Positions 29,532-38,648 of a stretch of DNA of 64,000 bases are shown here, in pieces. Origin of the DNA: Bradyrhizobium iriomotense. Its GTDB lineage: Bacteria; Pseudomonadota; Alphaproteobacteria; Rhizobiales; Xanthobacteraceae. The stretch spans positions 186,001 through 250,000 of the forward strand of contig NZ_BSOW01000013.1 of assembly GCF_030160715.1 (NCBI RefSeq), read 5' to 3'. Under the pieces are notes generated by a model. It was not told the DNA's origin. It saw only the letters and a list, made by a program, of their open reading frames with translations, and did no database searches. A program made the position numbers and the translations under genes. Numbering within the stretch: the stretch's first letter is position 1; each line of letters opens with the position of its first letter.

Positions 29532-30374
29532 CTACAGCCGCTTGATCGCGACGACGCCGCTGCCAGCCGTCTTGATCCGCGCAATCGCCGGCGCGATCGG
29601 CTCGATCACCGTCGCCATGTGATGCGCATTGGCGTGGACCATGGTGCCACCGTCGCGCACGATCGCGACATGGCCCTTCCAGAAGATCAGATCGCCGCGT
29701 TGCAGCTCGGTCCTCTCATGCGGCTCCAAGGTTCGCCCGAGACCCGCCAGTTGCATGTCGCTGTCGCGCGGGCAGCCGATGCCGGCGGCAGTCAGTGAAA
29801 CCTGGACCAGCCCGGAGCAATCGATGCCGAGTGAGCTCTTGCCGCCCCAGAGATAGGGCGTGCCGACGAAGCGCTCGGCGACCCCCACGAAGTCCGGCTC
29901 GCGATGATCGAGGGCGACGAGGTGCGTCTTCGGCAGATATTGTCCCTCGCGGGTGACCGCGAAGGGGCCATCGTCGCGCGTCACGGCAACCTTCGATCCC
30001 ATCACGAGCGCGTCGGATGGCGGCAGCTTGATCGACGGGCCCGGAAAGGCAAGGGTCCGGAGCGCGCTGACCTTGTGCGTCGGTGCGGCAGAGGACTTTG
30101 CTAGCGCTGCATCAGGCAGCCAGCCGACATAGCCGTCGCTCACGAGCTGGCCCCAGGCCCAGCCTTCGCCGTTGCGATCGTAGATCGTGACGCGTTCGCC
30201 GCGCATCGCTTCGGTCATCAGCATTGCGTTCGACGACGGCTGTTCACGCAGCGGCGCGATCGCCTCGATCACCTCGAACTCTTCGCCGGTGACGAAGCGG
30301 TCGGCCTGCACCTTGCCTTCGAGATATTTCGCGGCGATGTCGCCGCGCGACGGCGTCAGCCGCTTGTCATGCAT
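29532..30374 (-). CDS. NlpC/P60 family cell-wall peptidase with SH3-like domains
   Basis: A 280-residue cysteine peptidase expected to cut peptidoglycan stem peptides. One or two bacterial SH3-like regions fill residues about 20-150 (GERVTIYDRNGEGWAWGQLV, DGYVGWLPDAAL). The C-terminal NlpC/P60 domain has YLWGGKSSLGIDCSGLVQV (catalytic Cys near 186) and GHVAIVRDGGTMVHANAHH (catalytic His). No signal peptide is visible, so export or a cytoplasmic role in recycling is unclear, as in other alphaproteobacterial homologues. Its start overlaps the M17 aminopeptidase gene by 8 bases, so the two are translated together. Peptide release and trimming may be linked. Confidence 0.88.
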   Translation of the reverse strand: MHDKRLTPSRGDIAAKYLEGKVQADRFVTGEEFEVIEAIAPLREQPSSNAMLMTEAMRGERVTIYDRNGEGWAWGQLVSDGYVGWLPDAALAKSSAAPTHKVSALRTLAFPGPSIKLPPSDALVMGSKVAVTRDDGPFAVTREGQYLPKTHLVALDHREPDFVGVAERFVGTPYLWGGKSSLGIDCSGLVQVSLTAAGIGCPRDSDMQLAGLGRTLEPHERTELQRGDLIFWKGHVAIVRDGGTMVHANAHHMATVIEPIAPAIARIKTAGSGVVAIKRL

Positions 30375-31743
30375 AGCGTTCGCTCAGCAGTAGGTAGAGT
30401 GCGCGTGCGGCCTGGCATTCGCCGCCCTCGGGTCGGGCCGGTTTCGCCGATGGCGTCCAGGCGTAGATGTCGACATGCAGCCAGCTCTTGGCATGCTCGA
30501 CGAAACGCTGCAAAAACAGCGCGCAGGTGATCGATCCGGCAAAGGTGCCTGATGGCGCGTTGGTGATATTGGCCGTCTTGGAGTCCAGCCAGGAATCGTA
30601 AGCCGGCCATAGCGGCATGCGCCACAACGGATCGTTCTCCCTGACGGCGCAGCGCGCGACGTCGGCGGCCAGCGTCTCATCATTGGTGTAAAAGGGCGGT
30701 AAATCCGGGCCCAGCGCGACGCGCGCGGCACCCGTCAGCGTGCCCAGATCGATCAGCAGATCGGGCTTTTCCTCGTCCGCCAGCGCCAGCGCATCGGCCA
30801 GCACCAGCCGGCCTTCGGCGTCGGTGTTGCCGATCTCGACCGTGATCCCCTTGCGCGAGGGGAAGATGTCGAGCGGCCGGAAGGCGTTACCGGCGACCGC
30901 GTTCTCGACGGCGGGGATCAGCACGCGCAGCCGCACCTTGAGCCTGGCGCCCATCACCATGCGCGCGAGCGCCAGCACGTTGGCTGCACCGCCCATGTCC
31001 TTCTTCATGATCAGCATGCCGCTCGACGGCTTCAGGTCGAGCCCGCCGGTGTCGAAGCAGACGCCCTTGCCGACCAGCGTGACCTTGGGATGCGCAGGGT
31101 TGCCCCAGGTGATGTCGATCAGGCGCGGCACGCGGGTCGAGGCCATGCCGACGGCGTGGATCAGCGGAAAGTTCTGCGCCTTCAAGTCGTCGCCGACGAT
31201 GCAGCCGAAGGTCGCGCCGAATTCGGTGGCGAGCGCCTGCGCGGCCGCGGCGAGTTCCTCCGGCCCCATGTCGTTGGCGGGCGTGTTGACGAGATCACGC
31301 GCCAGACACGCGGCATCCGCGATCCGCGCAACTTCAGCGGCGTCGACCCCTTCGGGTGGCACCAGCCTGACCTCGGGCGCGTCCGCCTTGCGGTAGCGGG
31401 CAAAGCGATAGCTGCCGAGCGCGAAGGCGAGGGCGGCGAGGCGCGCATCGTGCGGTGCATTGGCGAAGCGATAGGTGCCCGGCGGCAGCAGCCCGGGCAG
31501 GCTGCCCGCCCGGAACAGGTCGCGTGATCTTGCGGCCTCGTCCTCGAGGCCGAACAGCACCCCCGCGACCGCTCCGTCCGGCGCCGGCAGTGCGAGATAT
31601 GCGCCCGGCTTTCCCGCAAAGCCGTTGGCCTTTGCGAACTGTCGTTGCGGAGGCGCCAGCGTCTCGGCGATCTGGTCCCAGCTCGATTTGGTCACGAAGG
31701 TGATGGGGATGGCGGCAGACGACGTCTCGAATACGGAAGGCAT
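30367..31743 (-). CDS. M17 leucyl aminopeptidase family protein
   Basis: A 458-residue cytosolic zinc/manganese aminopeptidase. The C-terminal catalytic domain contains VTLVGKGVCFDTGGLDLKPS (metal-binding Lys/Asp, near residue 227) and IGNTDAEGRLVLADALA (near 300), the M17 signature with metal ligands Asp/Glu and the catalytic Arg. The N-terminal macro-like domain is shorter than in PepA, as in the PepB-like alphaproteobacterial group. The start is ATG 31743 (MPSVFETSS), because upstream in-frame codons are proline/histidine-rich and unlike the family. It is the first gene of a two- or three-gene operon with the NlpC/P60 gene. Confidence 0.9.
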   Translation of the reverse strand: MPSVFETSSAAIPITFVTKSSWDQIAETLAPPQRQFAKANGFAGKPGAYLALPAPDGAVAGVLFGLEDEAARSRDLFRAGSLPGLLPPGTYRFANAPHDARLAALAFALGSYRFARYRKADAPEVRLVPPEGVDAAEVARIADAACLARDLVNTPANDMGPEELAAAAQALATEFGATFGCIVGDDLKAQNFPLIHAVGMASTRVPRLIDITWGNPAHPKVTLVGKGVCFDTGGLDLKPSSGMLIMKKDMGGAANVLALARMVMGARLKVRLRVLIPAVENAVAGNAFRPLDIFPSRKGITVEIGNTDAEGRLVLADALALADEEKPDLLIDLGTLTGAARVALGPDLPPFYTNDETLAADVARCAVRENDPLWRMPLWPAYDSWLDSKTANITNAPSGTFAGSITCALFLQRFVEHAKSWLHVDIYAWTPSAKPARPEGGECQAARALYLLLSERYA

Positions 31744-31954
31744 TGGCGGGGCCGGCCCAGGCTGGTTCACATGATGACATGAGACTTCGCAGAGTTTCGC
31801 GGCACCTGCAATCGGCTTCGCCGCCACCCGGCGCGCCCGCGAGCCGCTACTCGCCTTGGCCTCACCATGCTAGGTTCCGCCAAAACGCGTCCGCGGCGTC
31901 AGTGCCGCGGGTCCAAGGGCGGATCCAAGACAAGCCGTGCCGGGAGGGAATGCA

Positions 31955-32158
31955 ATGGAATTTCTGTGGAGCGTGGTCGCGTTTCTCGGCCATGCCATCG
32001 AGGCGGTCTTCGCCTATGTCGAGCATCATCACTGGATCTTCGCGTTCCTCGCCGGCGGCTACGTTTTCTATCTCCACGATCGCGCGGTCCATGCACGCTT
32101 CGACGCGCTCGACAAACGCATCGACGAGGTCCGGAAGCGGCTGGCCATGGAATATTGA
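31955..32158 (+). CDS. Small membrane protein, unknown function
   Basis: A 67-residue protein starting at ATG 31955, with a clean GGGAGGGA ribosome-binding site 7 bases upstream. It has two hydrophobic stretches (EFLWSVVAFLGHAIEAVFAY, and WIFAFLAGGYVFYL after EHHH) and a charged C-terminal helix, RFDALDKRIDEVRKRL, that could form a coiled coil. Not recognised as a named family. It is divergent from the aminopeptidase gene and 130 bases upstream of tadD. Confidence 0.65.
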   Translation: MEFLWSVVAFLGHAIEAVFAYVEHHHWIFAFLAGGYVFYLHDRAVHARFDALDKRIDEVRKRLAMEY

Positions 32159-32212
32159 GCCGCGCCTCGTGACGCCCTCGGCGATCTGATCGCGTGGCCC
32201 GCGTTAGGCGCG

Positions 32213-32234
32213 TTAACCGGCCGTTAGGGTTAAC
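32213..32234 (+). promoter_or_regulatory. Possible CtrA-type site upstream of tadD
   Basis: TTAACCGGCCGTTAG (TTAA, 7 bases, TTAG) is one base off the CtrA consensus TTAA-N7-TTAA. It is followed at once by GGTTAAC. It lies 54 bases before the tadD start. CtrA control of Tad pilus genes is known in Caulobacter; here it is only a motif match. Confidence 0.3.
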
Positions 32235-32287
32235 AGTCTATTGCTGGCCCGTTCAGCTCGATCAATCGGCTCGAGAGTCAAAGCGTC

Positions 32288-33109
32288 ATGCGTCAGCGGT
32301 CCTGTGTTGCCCGGCTTCTTGCGTCCAGCTCGCTGCTCGCGGTACTGGCGGCCGGCCTTGGCGGTTGCACGGCCATGTCGAAGCTCTCCGATGTCACCGG
32401 CTCGATCGGCCCCCGGGCGGAAGCCGCAGCGCCCGCAGATCCTGCCCGCGCCGCCGACGTCTATGGCGAGCGCTACCGCGCCAATCCCAAGGATCCCGAC
32501 GCCGCGCTCGCCTATGGCCAGGCGCTGCGCGCCAACGGCCAGCGAGCGCAGGCCGCCGCCGTGCTGGAGCAGGCAACCATCGCCCATCCCGGCAACAAGC
32601 CGCTCCTGGCGCTCTATGGCCGCGCGCTCGCCGACAACGGTAATTTCCAGCAGGCCTTCGACGTGCTGTCGAAGGCGCACTCGCCCGACAATCCGGACTG
32701 GCGCCTGCTCTCCGTGCAGGGCACCTGCCTCGATCAGATGGGCAAGCACGAGGAGGCGCGCCGCTACTATGTCAGCGCGCTGAAGATCGCGCCTGGCGAT
32801 CCCGGCGTCCTGTCCAATCTCGGCCTTTCCTACATGCTCACCAAGGAGCTGCCGCGGGCGGAAGAGACGCTCCGGCAGGCCTATGCCTCGCCGCGCGCCG
32901 GCGCGCGGGTGCGGCAGAATCTCGCGCTAGTGGTCGGCTTGCAGGGACGCTTCACGGAGGCCGAGACCATCGTCAAGGCGGACCTGCCGCCGGACGAAGC
33001 CGCGGCCAACGTCGCCTACCTCAAGGAAATGCTGAACCGCAACGATGCGCCGCGCAGCCCGGCCAAGCGCATGTCGGTGCCGGTCGCTTCCCTCAGTCAA
33101 TCCGAGTAA
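32288..33109 (+). CDS. tadD: Tad pilus assembly lipoprotein TadD (TPR)
   Basis: A 273-residue outer-membrane lipoprotein of the Tad/Flp pilus system, thought to help place the secretin. The lipobox LGGC has the modified Cys at residue 27. Then come five or so tetratricopeptide repeats (AADVYGERYRANPKDPDAAL, AQAAAVLEQATIAHPGNKPL, RRYYVSALKIAPGDPGVL, AEETLRQAYASPRAGARV). It ends in a polar tail. It is on the opposite strand to the main tad operon and convergent with tadC, a common arrangement in Bradyrhizobium relatives. Confidence 0.88.
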   Translation: MRQRSCVARLLASSSLLAVLAAGLGGCTAMSKLSDVTGSIGPRAEAAAPADPARAADVYGERYRANPKDPDAALAYGQALRANGQRAQAAAVLEQATIAHPGNKPLLALYGRALADNGNFQQAFDVLSKAHSPDNPDWRLLSVQGTCLDQMGKHEEARRYYVSALKIAPGDPGVLSNLGLSYMLTKELPRAEETLRQAYASPRAGARVRQNLALVVGLQGRFTEAETIVKADLPPDEAAANVAYLKEMLNRNDAPRSPAKRMSVPVASLSQSE

Positions 33110-33131
33110 TCAGCTGGCCCTGTTCGACGGT

Positions 33132-33154
33132 CGCGGGCCGCCGCGCGGCCCGCG
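33132..33154. terminator. Hairpin between convergent tadD and tadC
   Basis: CGCGGGCCGC and GCGGCCCGCG form a 10-base perfect stem with a 3-base loop. It lies 23 bases after the tadD stop and 8 bases before the tadC stop, so it can serve both strands. No U-rich tail, so Rho-independent action is doubtful. Confidence 0.4.
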
Positions 33155-33161
33155 CGAGCCG

Positions 33162-34136
33162 TCAATGCAGCTCCGAGACCTTGATGCCCGTCGGTCCGAG
33201 AATGACGACGAACAGCACCGGCAGGAAGAACAGGATCATCGGCACGGTCAGCTTCGGCGGCAGCGCGGCGGCCTTCTTCTCGGCCTCGTTCATGCGCATG
33301 TCGCGGTTTTCCTGCGCCATCACGCGCAAGGAGTGGCCGAGCGGGGTGCCGTAGCGCTCCGCCTGCTGGAGCGCGAGACAGACCGATTTGACGCCTTCGA
33401 GACCGGTGCGGCGCGCAAGGTTCTCGTAGGCCACCTTGCGGTCCTGCAAATAGGACAGCTCGGCCGTGGTCAGCGTGAATTCCTCCGACAACGCAATCGA
33501 CTGGCCGACGATCTCGGTCGCGACTTTCCGGAACGCCATCTCGACCGACATGCCGGATTCGATGCAGATCAGCAGCAGGTCGAGCGCGTCGGGGAAAGCG
33601 CGCTTGATCGAGAGCTGGCGCTTGGAGATCGCGTTCTTCAGGAACAGCATCGGCGCCTGGAGGCCGAGATAGGCGGCGCCGACGCAAATGCCGATCTTGA
33701 TCGGCAGCGACTGCTGCATACGCGCGATCAGGAAGACGTAGAGCGCGGCGCCGACGAACAGCACGAGCGGCGTCACCATGCGGGCGAACAGGAAGGTGAT
33801 GTAGGGCGCCTGGCCGCGATAGCCAGCCATCACGAGCTTCTCGCGCGCGGCCTCCTGCGCCAGCCATTTGGTGAGGTTGAAGTCCTCGACCACCTTGGAG
33901 ACGAGCTGCTTCGGCGTCTGTCGCAGCGAAACCTTCTCGGTCTTGGCGAGCCGGTCGCGCTCGCGCTGCCGGATCCGCTCGCGCTCGCTTGCCACCGCCT
34001 TCATGCGCTTGGCAAGGCCCTCGCCGGCGAACAGCGGCATCACCAGCGTGTAGACGGTCGCGCTGGCGGCAATTGCCGCCAGCAGCATCGTCATGAAATG
34101 AACGTCGTGCAGTTTCGTGACGAGGAGATCGACCAT
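33162..34136 (-). CDS. tadC: Tad pilus platform protein TadC
   Basis: A 324-residue inner-membrane protein of the GspF/TadC family. It has an N-terminal helix, a cytoplasmic linker rich in Arg/Glu (RMKAVASERERIRQRERDRL), two central helices, the T2SF domain FPDALDLLLICIESGMSVEM, and a C-terminal helix (VPMILFFLPVLFVVILGPTG). TadB and TadC together form the base on which the CpaF ATPase acts. It is the last gene of the minus-strand operon and lies 10 bases after tadB. Confidence 0.92.
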   Translation of the reverse strand: MVDLLVTKLHDVHFMTMLLAAIAASATVYTLVMPLFAGEGLAKRMKAVASERERIRQRERDRLAKTEKVSLRQTPKQLVSKVVEDFNLTKWLAQEAAREKLVMAGYRGQAPYITFLFARMVTPLVLFVGAALYVFLIARMQQSLPIKIGICVGAAYLGLQAPMLFLKNAISKRQLSIKRAFPDALDLLLICIESGMSVEMAFRKVATEIVGQSIALSEEFTLTTAELSYLQDRKVAYENLARRTGLEGVKSVCLALQQAERYGTPLGHSLRVMAQENRDMRMNEAEKKAAALPPKLTVPMILFFLPVLFVVILGPTGIKVSELH

Positions 34137-34146
34137 ACGCGCACCG

Positions 34147-35124
34147 TCAGAAGTCGAAGTTGATCATTTTCTTCATCACCAGGATGCCCATCGACATCCA
34201 GACGACGCAGCCGACCAGCATGAGCTGGCCGGTGGGGTGGGTCCACAACAGCGAGATGTATTGCGGGGTCGTGAGATAGACCAGGAACATCACGATCGGC
34301 GGTAGCGAGCCGATGATGCCGGCGGAGGCCTTGGCCTCCATCGACATCGCCTGGATCTTTTCCTTCATCTTCTTGCGATCGCGCAGCACCTTTGAGAGGT
34401 TGCCGAGTGCTTCGGAGAGGTTGCCGCCGGACTTCTGCTGGATCGAGACCACGATGCCGAAGAAGTTCGCTTCCGGCAGCGGCATGCGCTCATAGAGCCG
34501 CGAGCAGGCCTCACCCAGCGGCATGCCGATCGCCTGGGTCTCGATAATCGCCAGAAATTCGCTGCGCAGCGGCTCCGGCGAATCGGCGGCGACGACCTTG
34601 ATCGATTCGAACAGCGGCAGGCCGGCCTTGATGCCGCGGACGATGACGTCGACGGCGTCCGGGAGCGCTGCCAGGAACTTGTTCTCGCGGCGCTTCTTCA
34701 GGAAGCTCAGCATCCAGCGCGGCAGGCCGAAGCCGCCGGCGAAGGCAAGGCCCGCGGCCCCCACCAGTCCGCCGCCGACGAACATCGCGAGGAAGAAGAA
34801 CGCGCCTCCGAGCGCGGCGGAGACGATCCAGAATTTCTGCGGCGTCCAGTCGAGCCCGGCCTGCGACAGCCGCACGTGGAGCGGAACGCTCTTTTCCTTG
34901 AGGCGACGCTGCTCGAGATCCTTGAGCGTGCTTTCGACCTGCTCGCGGCGCGAGCGCTGGCTTTTCTCGGCCTGCCGTGCCGCGACCGGCTCGGTGCGCG
35001 CGACGGAGGCACGGCGGTTCTCCGCCTTTCGCTCGCCGGACAACAGCGGATAGAGGAAAACCCAGGCGACGCCGCCGACGGCAGCGGTGGCGAGAAAGGC
35101 GAGGGCGAGAACCTGTATCTTCAT
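34147..35124 (-). CDS. tadB: Tad pilus platform protein TadB
   Basis: A 325-residue inner-membrane protein, paralogous to TadC. The N-terminal helix (VLALAFLATAAVGGVAWVFL) is followed by a basic cytoplasmic segment, a helix pair, and the T2SF domain (LPDAVDVIVRGIKAGLPLFE, GIVVSIQQKSGGNLSEALGN). It ends with a helix and MGILVMKKMINFDF. It lies 13 bases after cpaF and 10 before tadC. Full length and ordinary for the family. Confidence 0.92.
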   Translation of the reverse strand: MKIQVLALAFLATAAVGGVAWVFLYPLLSGERKAENRRASVARTEPVAARQAEKSQRSRREQVESTLKDLEQRRLKEKSVPLHVRLSQAGLDWTPQKFWIVSAALGGAFFFLAMFVGGGLVGAAGLAFAGGFGLPRWMLSFLKKRRENKFLAALPDAVDVIVRGIKAGLPLFESIKVVAADSPEPLRSEFLAIIETQAIGMPLGEACSRLYERMPLPEANFFGIVVSIQQKSGGNLSEALGNLSKVLRDRKKMKEKIQAMSMEAKASAGIIGSLPPIVMFLVYLTTPQYISLLWTHPTGQLMLVGCVVWMSMGILVMKKMINFDF

Positions 35125-35137
35125 GGTGCGTTACCGC

Positions 35138-36607
35138 TCACGTCGTCGCCGCCACTTCCGCCGCATCGAGCGCGGCGGCAAGGCGCTTCTCCTCGCCGTA
35201 ATAGCGGGCGCGCTCCCAGAAGCGGGGGCGGCCGATGCCGGTCGAGCGATGCCGTCCGATGATCTTGCCGTTGGCGTCTTCGCCCACGAGGTCATAGAGG
35301 AAGATGTCCTGGGTGATGATGGTGTCGCCTTCCATGCCCATCACCTCGGTGATGTGGGTGATGCGGCGCGAACCGTCGCGCAGGCGGGCGGCCTGGATGA
35401 TGACGTCGATGGAGGCGCAGATCATTTCGCGGATCGTCCGCGAGGGCAGGGAGAAGCCGCCCATCGTAATCATGGATTCGCAGCGCGACAGCGCCTCGCG
35501 CGGATTGTTAGCGTGCAGCGTGCCCATCGAGCCGTCATGGCCGGTGTTCATGGCCTGCAACAGGTCGAAGGCTTCGGGTCCGCGGACCTCGCCGACGATG
35601 ATGCGTTCGGGGCGCATACGCAGGCAGTTGCGCACCAATTCGCGCATCGTGACCTGGCCTTCACCCTCGATGTTGGGCGGGCGGGTTTCCAGCCGCACCA
35701 CGTGAGGCTGCTGGAGCTGCAATTCGGCCGCGTCCTCGCAGGTGATGACGCGCTCGTCGTGCTCGATGTAGTTGGTCATGCAGTTGAGCAGCGTGGTCTT
35801 GCCCGAACCGGTACCGCCAGAGATCAGCACGTTGCAGCGGCAGCGGCCGATGATCTGGAGGATCTCGGCGCCTTCAGGGGTGATCGCGCCGAACTTGACG
35901 AGCTGATCCAGCGTCAGCTTGTCCTTCCTGAACTTTCGGATGGTGAGCGCGGGGCCGTCGATCGACAGCGGCGGCACGATGGCGTTGACGCGGGAGCCGT
36001 CGGCGAGACGGGCGTCGCAGATCGGCGAGGATTCGTCGACGCGCCGGCCGACCTGGCTGACGATGCGCTGGCAGATATTGAGGAGCTGCTGGTTGTCGCG
36101 GAAGCGGATGCCGGTGCGCTGGATCTTGCCGCCCACTTCGATGAACACCGTGTTGGCGCCGTTGACCATGATGTCGGCGATGTCATCGCGCGACAGCAAC
36201 GGCTCGAGCGGGCCATAGCCGAGCACGTCATTGCAGATGTCGTCGAGCAGCTCTTCCTGCTCGGCGATCGACATCACGATGTTCTTGATCGCGATGATCT
36301 CGTTGACGATGTCGCGGATTTCCTCGCGCGCGGACTCCGAGTCGAGCTTGGCGAGCTGGGCGAGGTCGATTGCCTCGATCAGGGCGCCGAAGATCGTCGC
36401 CTTGACCTCGTAGTAATTGTCCGAGCGGCGGCTCTCCATCGGCGGAGGCGGTGGGGCCTTGATCGGTGCCAGCGGGGGCGAGACGACGGCCGGGGGCGCC
36501 GGCGCGCGCGAGACACTCGGCGCCGGAGCCTGGGCAGGCTCTGGCGACACGGCGCCGGGCTTGGGGGCCCGAAGGTCGGTGTCTGTTCCGCTACGCTTAC
36601 CGAACAC
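35138..36607 (-). CDS. cpaF: Tad pilus secretion ATPase CpaF/TadA
   Basis: A 489-residue hexameric ATPase powering Flp pilus assembly. After a Pro/Ala-rich N-terminal tail (about 75 residues) comes the N-terminal CpaF domain and then the RecA-like core. Walker A is ISGGTGSGKTTLLN (about residue 268), with the Asp box ERVITCEDAAELQLQQPHVV, the Walker B region RMRPERIIVGEVRGPEAFDL, and the His box NTGHDGSMGTLHANNPREAL. The start is GTG 36607. It sits between cpaE and tadB in the usual order. Confidence 0.95.
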   Translation of the reverse strand: MFGKRSGTDTDLRAPKPGAVSPEPAQAPAPSVSRAPAPPAVVSPPLAPIKAPPPPPMESRRSDNYYEVKATIFGALIEAIDLAQLAKLDSESAREEIRDIVNEIIAIKNIVMSIAEQEELLDDICNDVLGYGPLEPLLSRDDIADIMVNGANTVFIEVGGKIQRTGIRFRDNQQLLNICQRIVSQVGRRVDESSPICDARLADGSRVNAIVPPLSIDGPALTIRKFRKDKLTLDQLVKFGAITPEGAEILQIIGRCRCNVLISGGTGSGKTTLLNCMTNYIEHDERVITCEDAAELQLQQPHVVRLETRPPNIEGEGQVTMRELVRNCLRMRPERIIVGEVRGPEAFDLLQAMNTGHDGSMGTLHANNPREALSRCESMITMGGFSLPSRTIREMICASIDVIIQAARLRDGSRRITHITEVMGMEGDTIITQDIFLYDLVGEDANGKIIGRHRSTGIGRPRFWERARYYGEEKRLAAALDAAEVAATT

Positions 36608-36627
36608 TTAACAACTCCATGCGGCGG

Positions 36628-37893
36628 CTATTTTCCGCGCAACTTCTCAATCAGGGGTGAAAGGAACGACGACTTTTGCTTCTTTGTCTCGCTGCGGCCG
36701 GTCAGGCGCTGGGCGATCTGGAGGAACATGTCGATCGACTTATGGTTGGCCGAGATTTCCGCGATCATCTGGCCATTATTGGCGGCGGAGCCGAAAGTCT
36801 GGGGCTCGAACGGGATCGAGGCGATCGGCTGACTCTCGATCGCCTTGGCGAACTCGGTGGCGGCGATTTCGGGCCGTTTGGGGACGCCGACCTGGTTCAG
36901 GCAGTACAGCGGCGGCCGGTCGTTCGGCCGGGCCGCTTTCAAGAGGTCGAACAGGTTCTTGGTGTTGCGCAGGTTGGCAAGGTCGGGCGCGGCCACGATC
37001 AGGATGTCATCCGCCCCGATCAGGGCGCGCTTGGTCCAGCCCGTCCATTGGTGCGGGATGTCGAGCACGATGCAGGGCATGGTCGAGCGCAGCGTGTCGA
37101 ACACGGCGTCAAAGGCGTCGGTGCCGAAATCATAGACCCGGTCGAGCGTGGCCGGCGCGGCCAACAGGCTCAGATGGTCGGTGCATTTGGATAGAAGACG
37201 GTCGACGAAGGCCGTATCGACGCGATCCGGCGAGAACACGGCGTCGGCGATGCCTTGCGGCGGATCCTGGTTGTAGTCGAGCCCGGCGGTGCCGAAGGCG
37301 AGGTCGAGATCGGCGACCACCGCGTCCATGGCCAGGTCGCGCGCGATCGCCCAGGCGACGTTGTGGCTGATGGTGGAGGCGCCGACGCCGCCCTTGGCGC
37401 CGACGACTGCAATGATGCGGCCGACCGCCTTGGCTTCCGGCGCAGAGAACAGATTGCAGATCGATCGCACCACGTCGATCGGGCCAACCGGTGCCAGCAC
37501 GTAGTCGCTGACGCCGCGGCGCACGAGTTCGCGATAGAGCATGACGTCGTTGATGCGGCCGATCACGACGACGCGGGTGCCGGCATCGCAGACGGTCGCG
37601 AGCTGGTCGAGCCCGCCGAGCAGGTCAGCCCGCCCGTCGCTCTCCAGGACGATCACGTTCGGTGTGGGTGCGGAGCGATAGGCTTCGGCCGCAGCCGCGA
37701 TGCCGCCCATCTGGATCTTCAGATGAGCCTTGCCGAGGCGGCGGTCCTCGCCGGCCGACTGCACGGCGGCGGCAGTCTCCACGGTCTCGCAGAACGCCTG
37801 GACCGAGACGCGCGGGGCAGGTGCAATATGCTCCTCTGCCGGCGGCGCGCCCTGCGGCTGCTCTTCTTGAGTCTGGCGAGCGTAGCTGATCAT
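36628..37893 (-). CDS. cpaE: Tad pilus localisation ATPase CpaE/TadZ
   Basis: A 421-residue MinD/ParA-like protein that places the pilus machine at the pole. The N-terminal half is a receiver-like domain without a clear phospho-acceptor set (NVIVLESDGRADLLGGLDQL, VVVIGRINDVMLYRELVRRG). The C-terminal half is the P-loop ATPase with VVGAKGGVGASTISHNVAWA. The Walker A reads KGGVGAST rather than KGGVGKST, a variant common in TadZ proteins that suggests weak or altered ATP hydrolysis. The start is ATG 37893, overlapping the cpaD stop by 4 bases (ATGA). Confidence 0.9.
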   Translation of the reverse strand: MISYARQTQEEQPQGAPPAEEHIAPAPRVSVQAFCETVETAAAVQSAGEDRRLGKAHLKIQMGGIAAAAEAYRSAPTPNVIVLESDGRADLLGGLDQLATVCDAGTRVVVIGRINDVMLYRELVRRGVSDYVLAPVGPIDVVRSICNLFSAPEAKAVGRIIAVVGAKGGVGASTISHNVAWAIARDLAMDAVVADLDLAFGTAGLDYNQDPPQGIADAVFSPDRVDTAFVDRLLSKCTDHLSLLAAPATLDRVYDFGTDAFDAVFDTLRSTMPCIVLDIPHQWTGWTKRALIGADDILIVAAPDLANLRNTKNLFDLLKAARPNDRPPLYCLNQVGVPKRPEIAATEFAKAIESQPIASIPFEPQTFGSAANNGQMIAEISANHKSIDMFLQIAQRLTGRSETKKQKSSFLSPLIEKLRGK

Positions 37894-38627
37894 TTGCCGG
37901 TGTCGCTGAGTTTGGCCTTGTCGGCCTCGGGATAGATGGTCGAAGTCGGCTGACCCTTGCGGTATTTCTCGAAGGCGACATTGCGGCGCATCGTGTAGGC
38001 CGGCGTTTCGGGCCGCGGCTGCTCGAGGTCCGACGGATTGTCGATCATTGCAGCCATATTGCGCTGATAGCTGCAGCCGAAATTGTAATAGGACTTGTTC
38101 TCGAACCATCGCGGGTTCTTCATCGAGGGACCGAGATCTTCCGGCCAGAGCCCGCAGGGCCCCGCGACGGCGGCGATCCTGGAATAGGTCAGGCGGATCG
38201 GCGGCAGGAAGCGCTGGTCCTCGGGGCGGTAGCGGCGCACGATGACGCCGCGCGGCGGCAGGCCGGCCGCAGCCAGCAGCGCCTGGATTTCGCGCAGCGA
38301 TTCTGCAGCCGCGCGTGCATTGGGCGTGTCGGTCGGTACGTCGATATGGATCGCGCCGGTGCCCTCGTGCATCCAGGTCGACGCCAGACCCGCGACGTCG
38401 GCGCGCTGGGCTGCGGTCAGGCCACCGCGCGCATGACCGACGAAGACGACGATGGAGCGGTTCTGCTCCTCGATCGCGATCGGGTGGCGCTGCTTGTAAT
38501 CCTCGGGAATGGAGGCGGTGACGGCCTCATCGGTGTGAGTGCAGGCGCCGAGCGCGATCGCAATGCCGATGAGCACGCCGCCGACGCGAAGGGCGCTGTT
38601 GCGATTCTGGGGTGATCTGGTGGTCAT
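37890..38627 (-). CDS. cpaD: Tad pilus assembly lipoprotein CpaD
   Basis: A 245-residue putative lipoprotein. The hydrophobic signal ends in a lipobox-like LGAC (VGGVLIGIAIALGACTHTDE). The mature CpaD domain has RPIAI-type sequence (DYKQRHPIAIEEQNRSIVVF) and NPSDLEQPRPETPAYTMRRN near the end, with the conserved FGCSYQRNMAAMI cysteine motif. CpaD acts with the CpaC secretin at the outer membrane. It lies between cpaC and cpaE in the standard order. Confidence 0.92.
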   Translation of the reverse strand: MTTRSPQNRNSALRVGGVLIGIAIALGACTHTDEAVTASIPEDYKQRHPIAIEEQNRSIVVFVGHARGGLTAAQRADVAGLASTWMHEGTGAIHIDVPTDTPNARAAAESLREIQALLAAAGLPPRGVIVRRYRPEDQRFLPPIRLTYSRIAAVAGPCGLWPEDLGPSMKNPRWFENKSYYNFGCSYQRNMAAMIDNPSDLEQPRPETPAYTMRRNVAFEKYRKGQPTSTIYPEADKAKLSDTGK

Positions 38628-38648
38628 TCCTAAAGTCCCCGTTTCGCT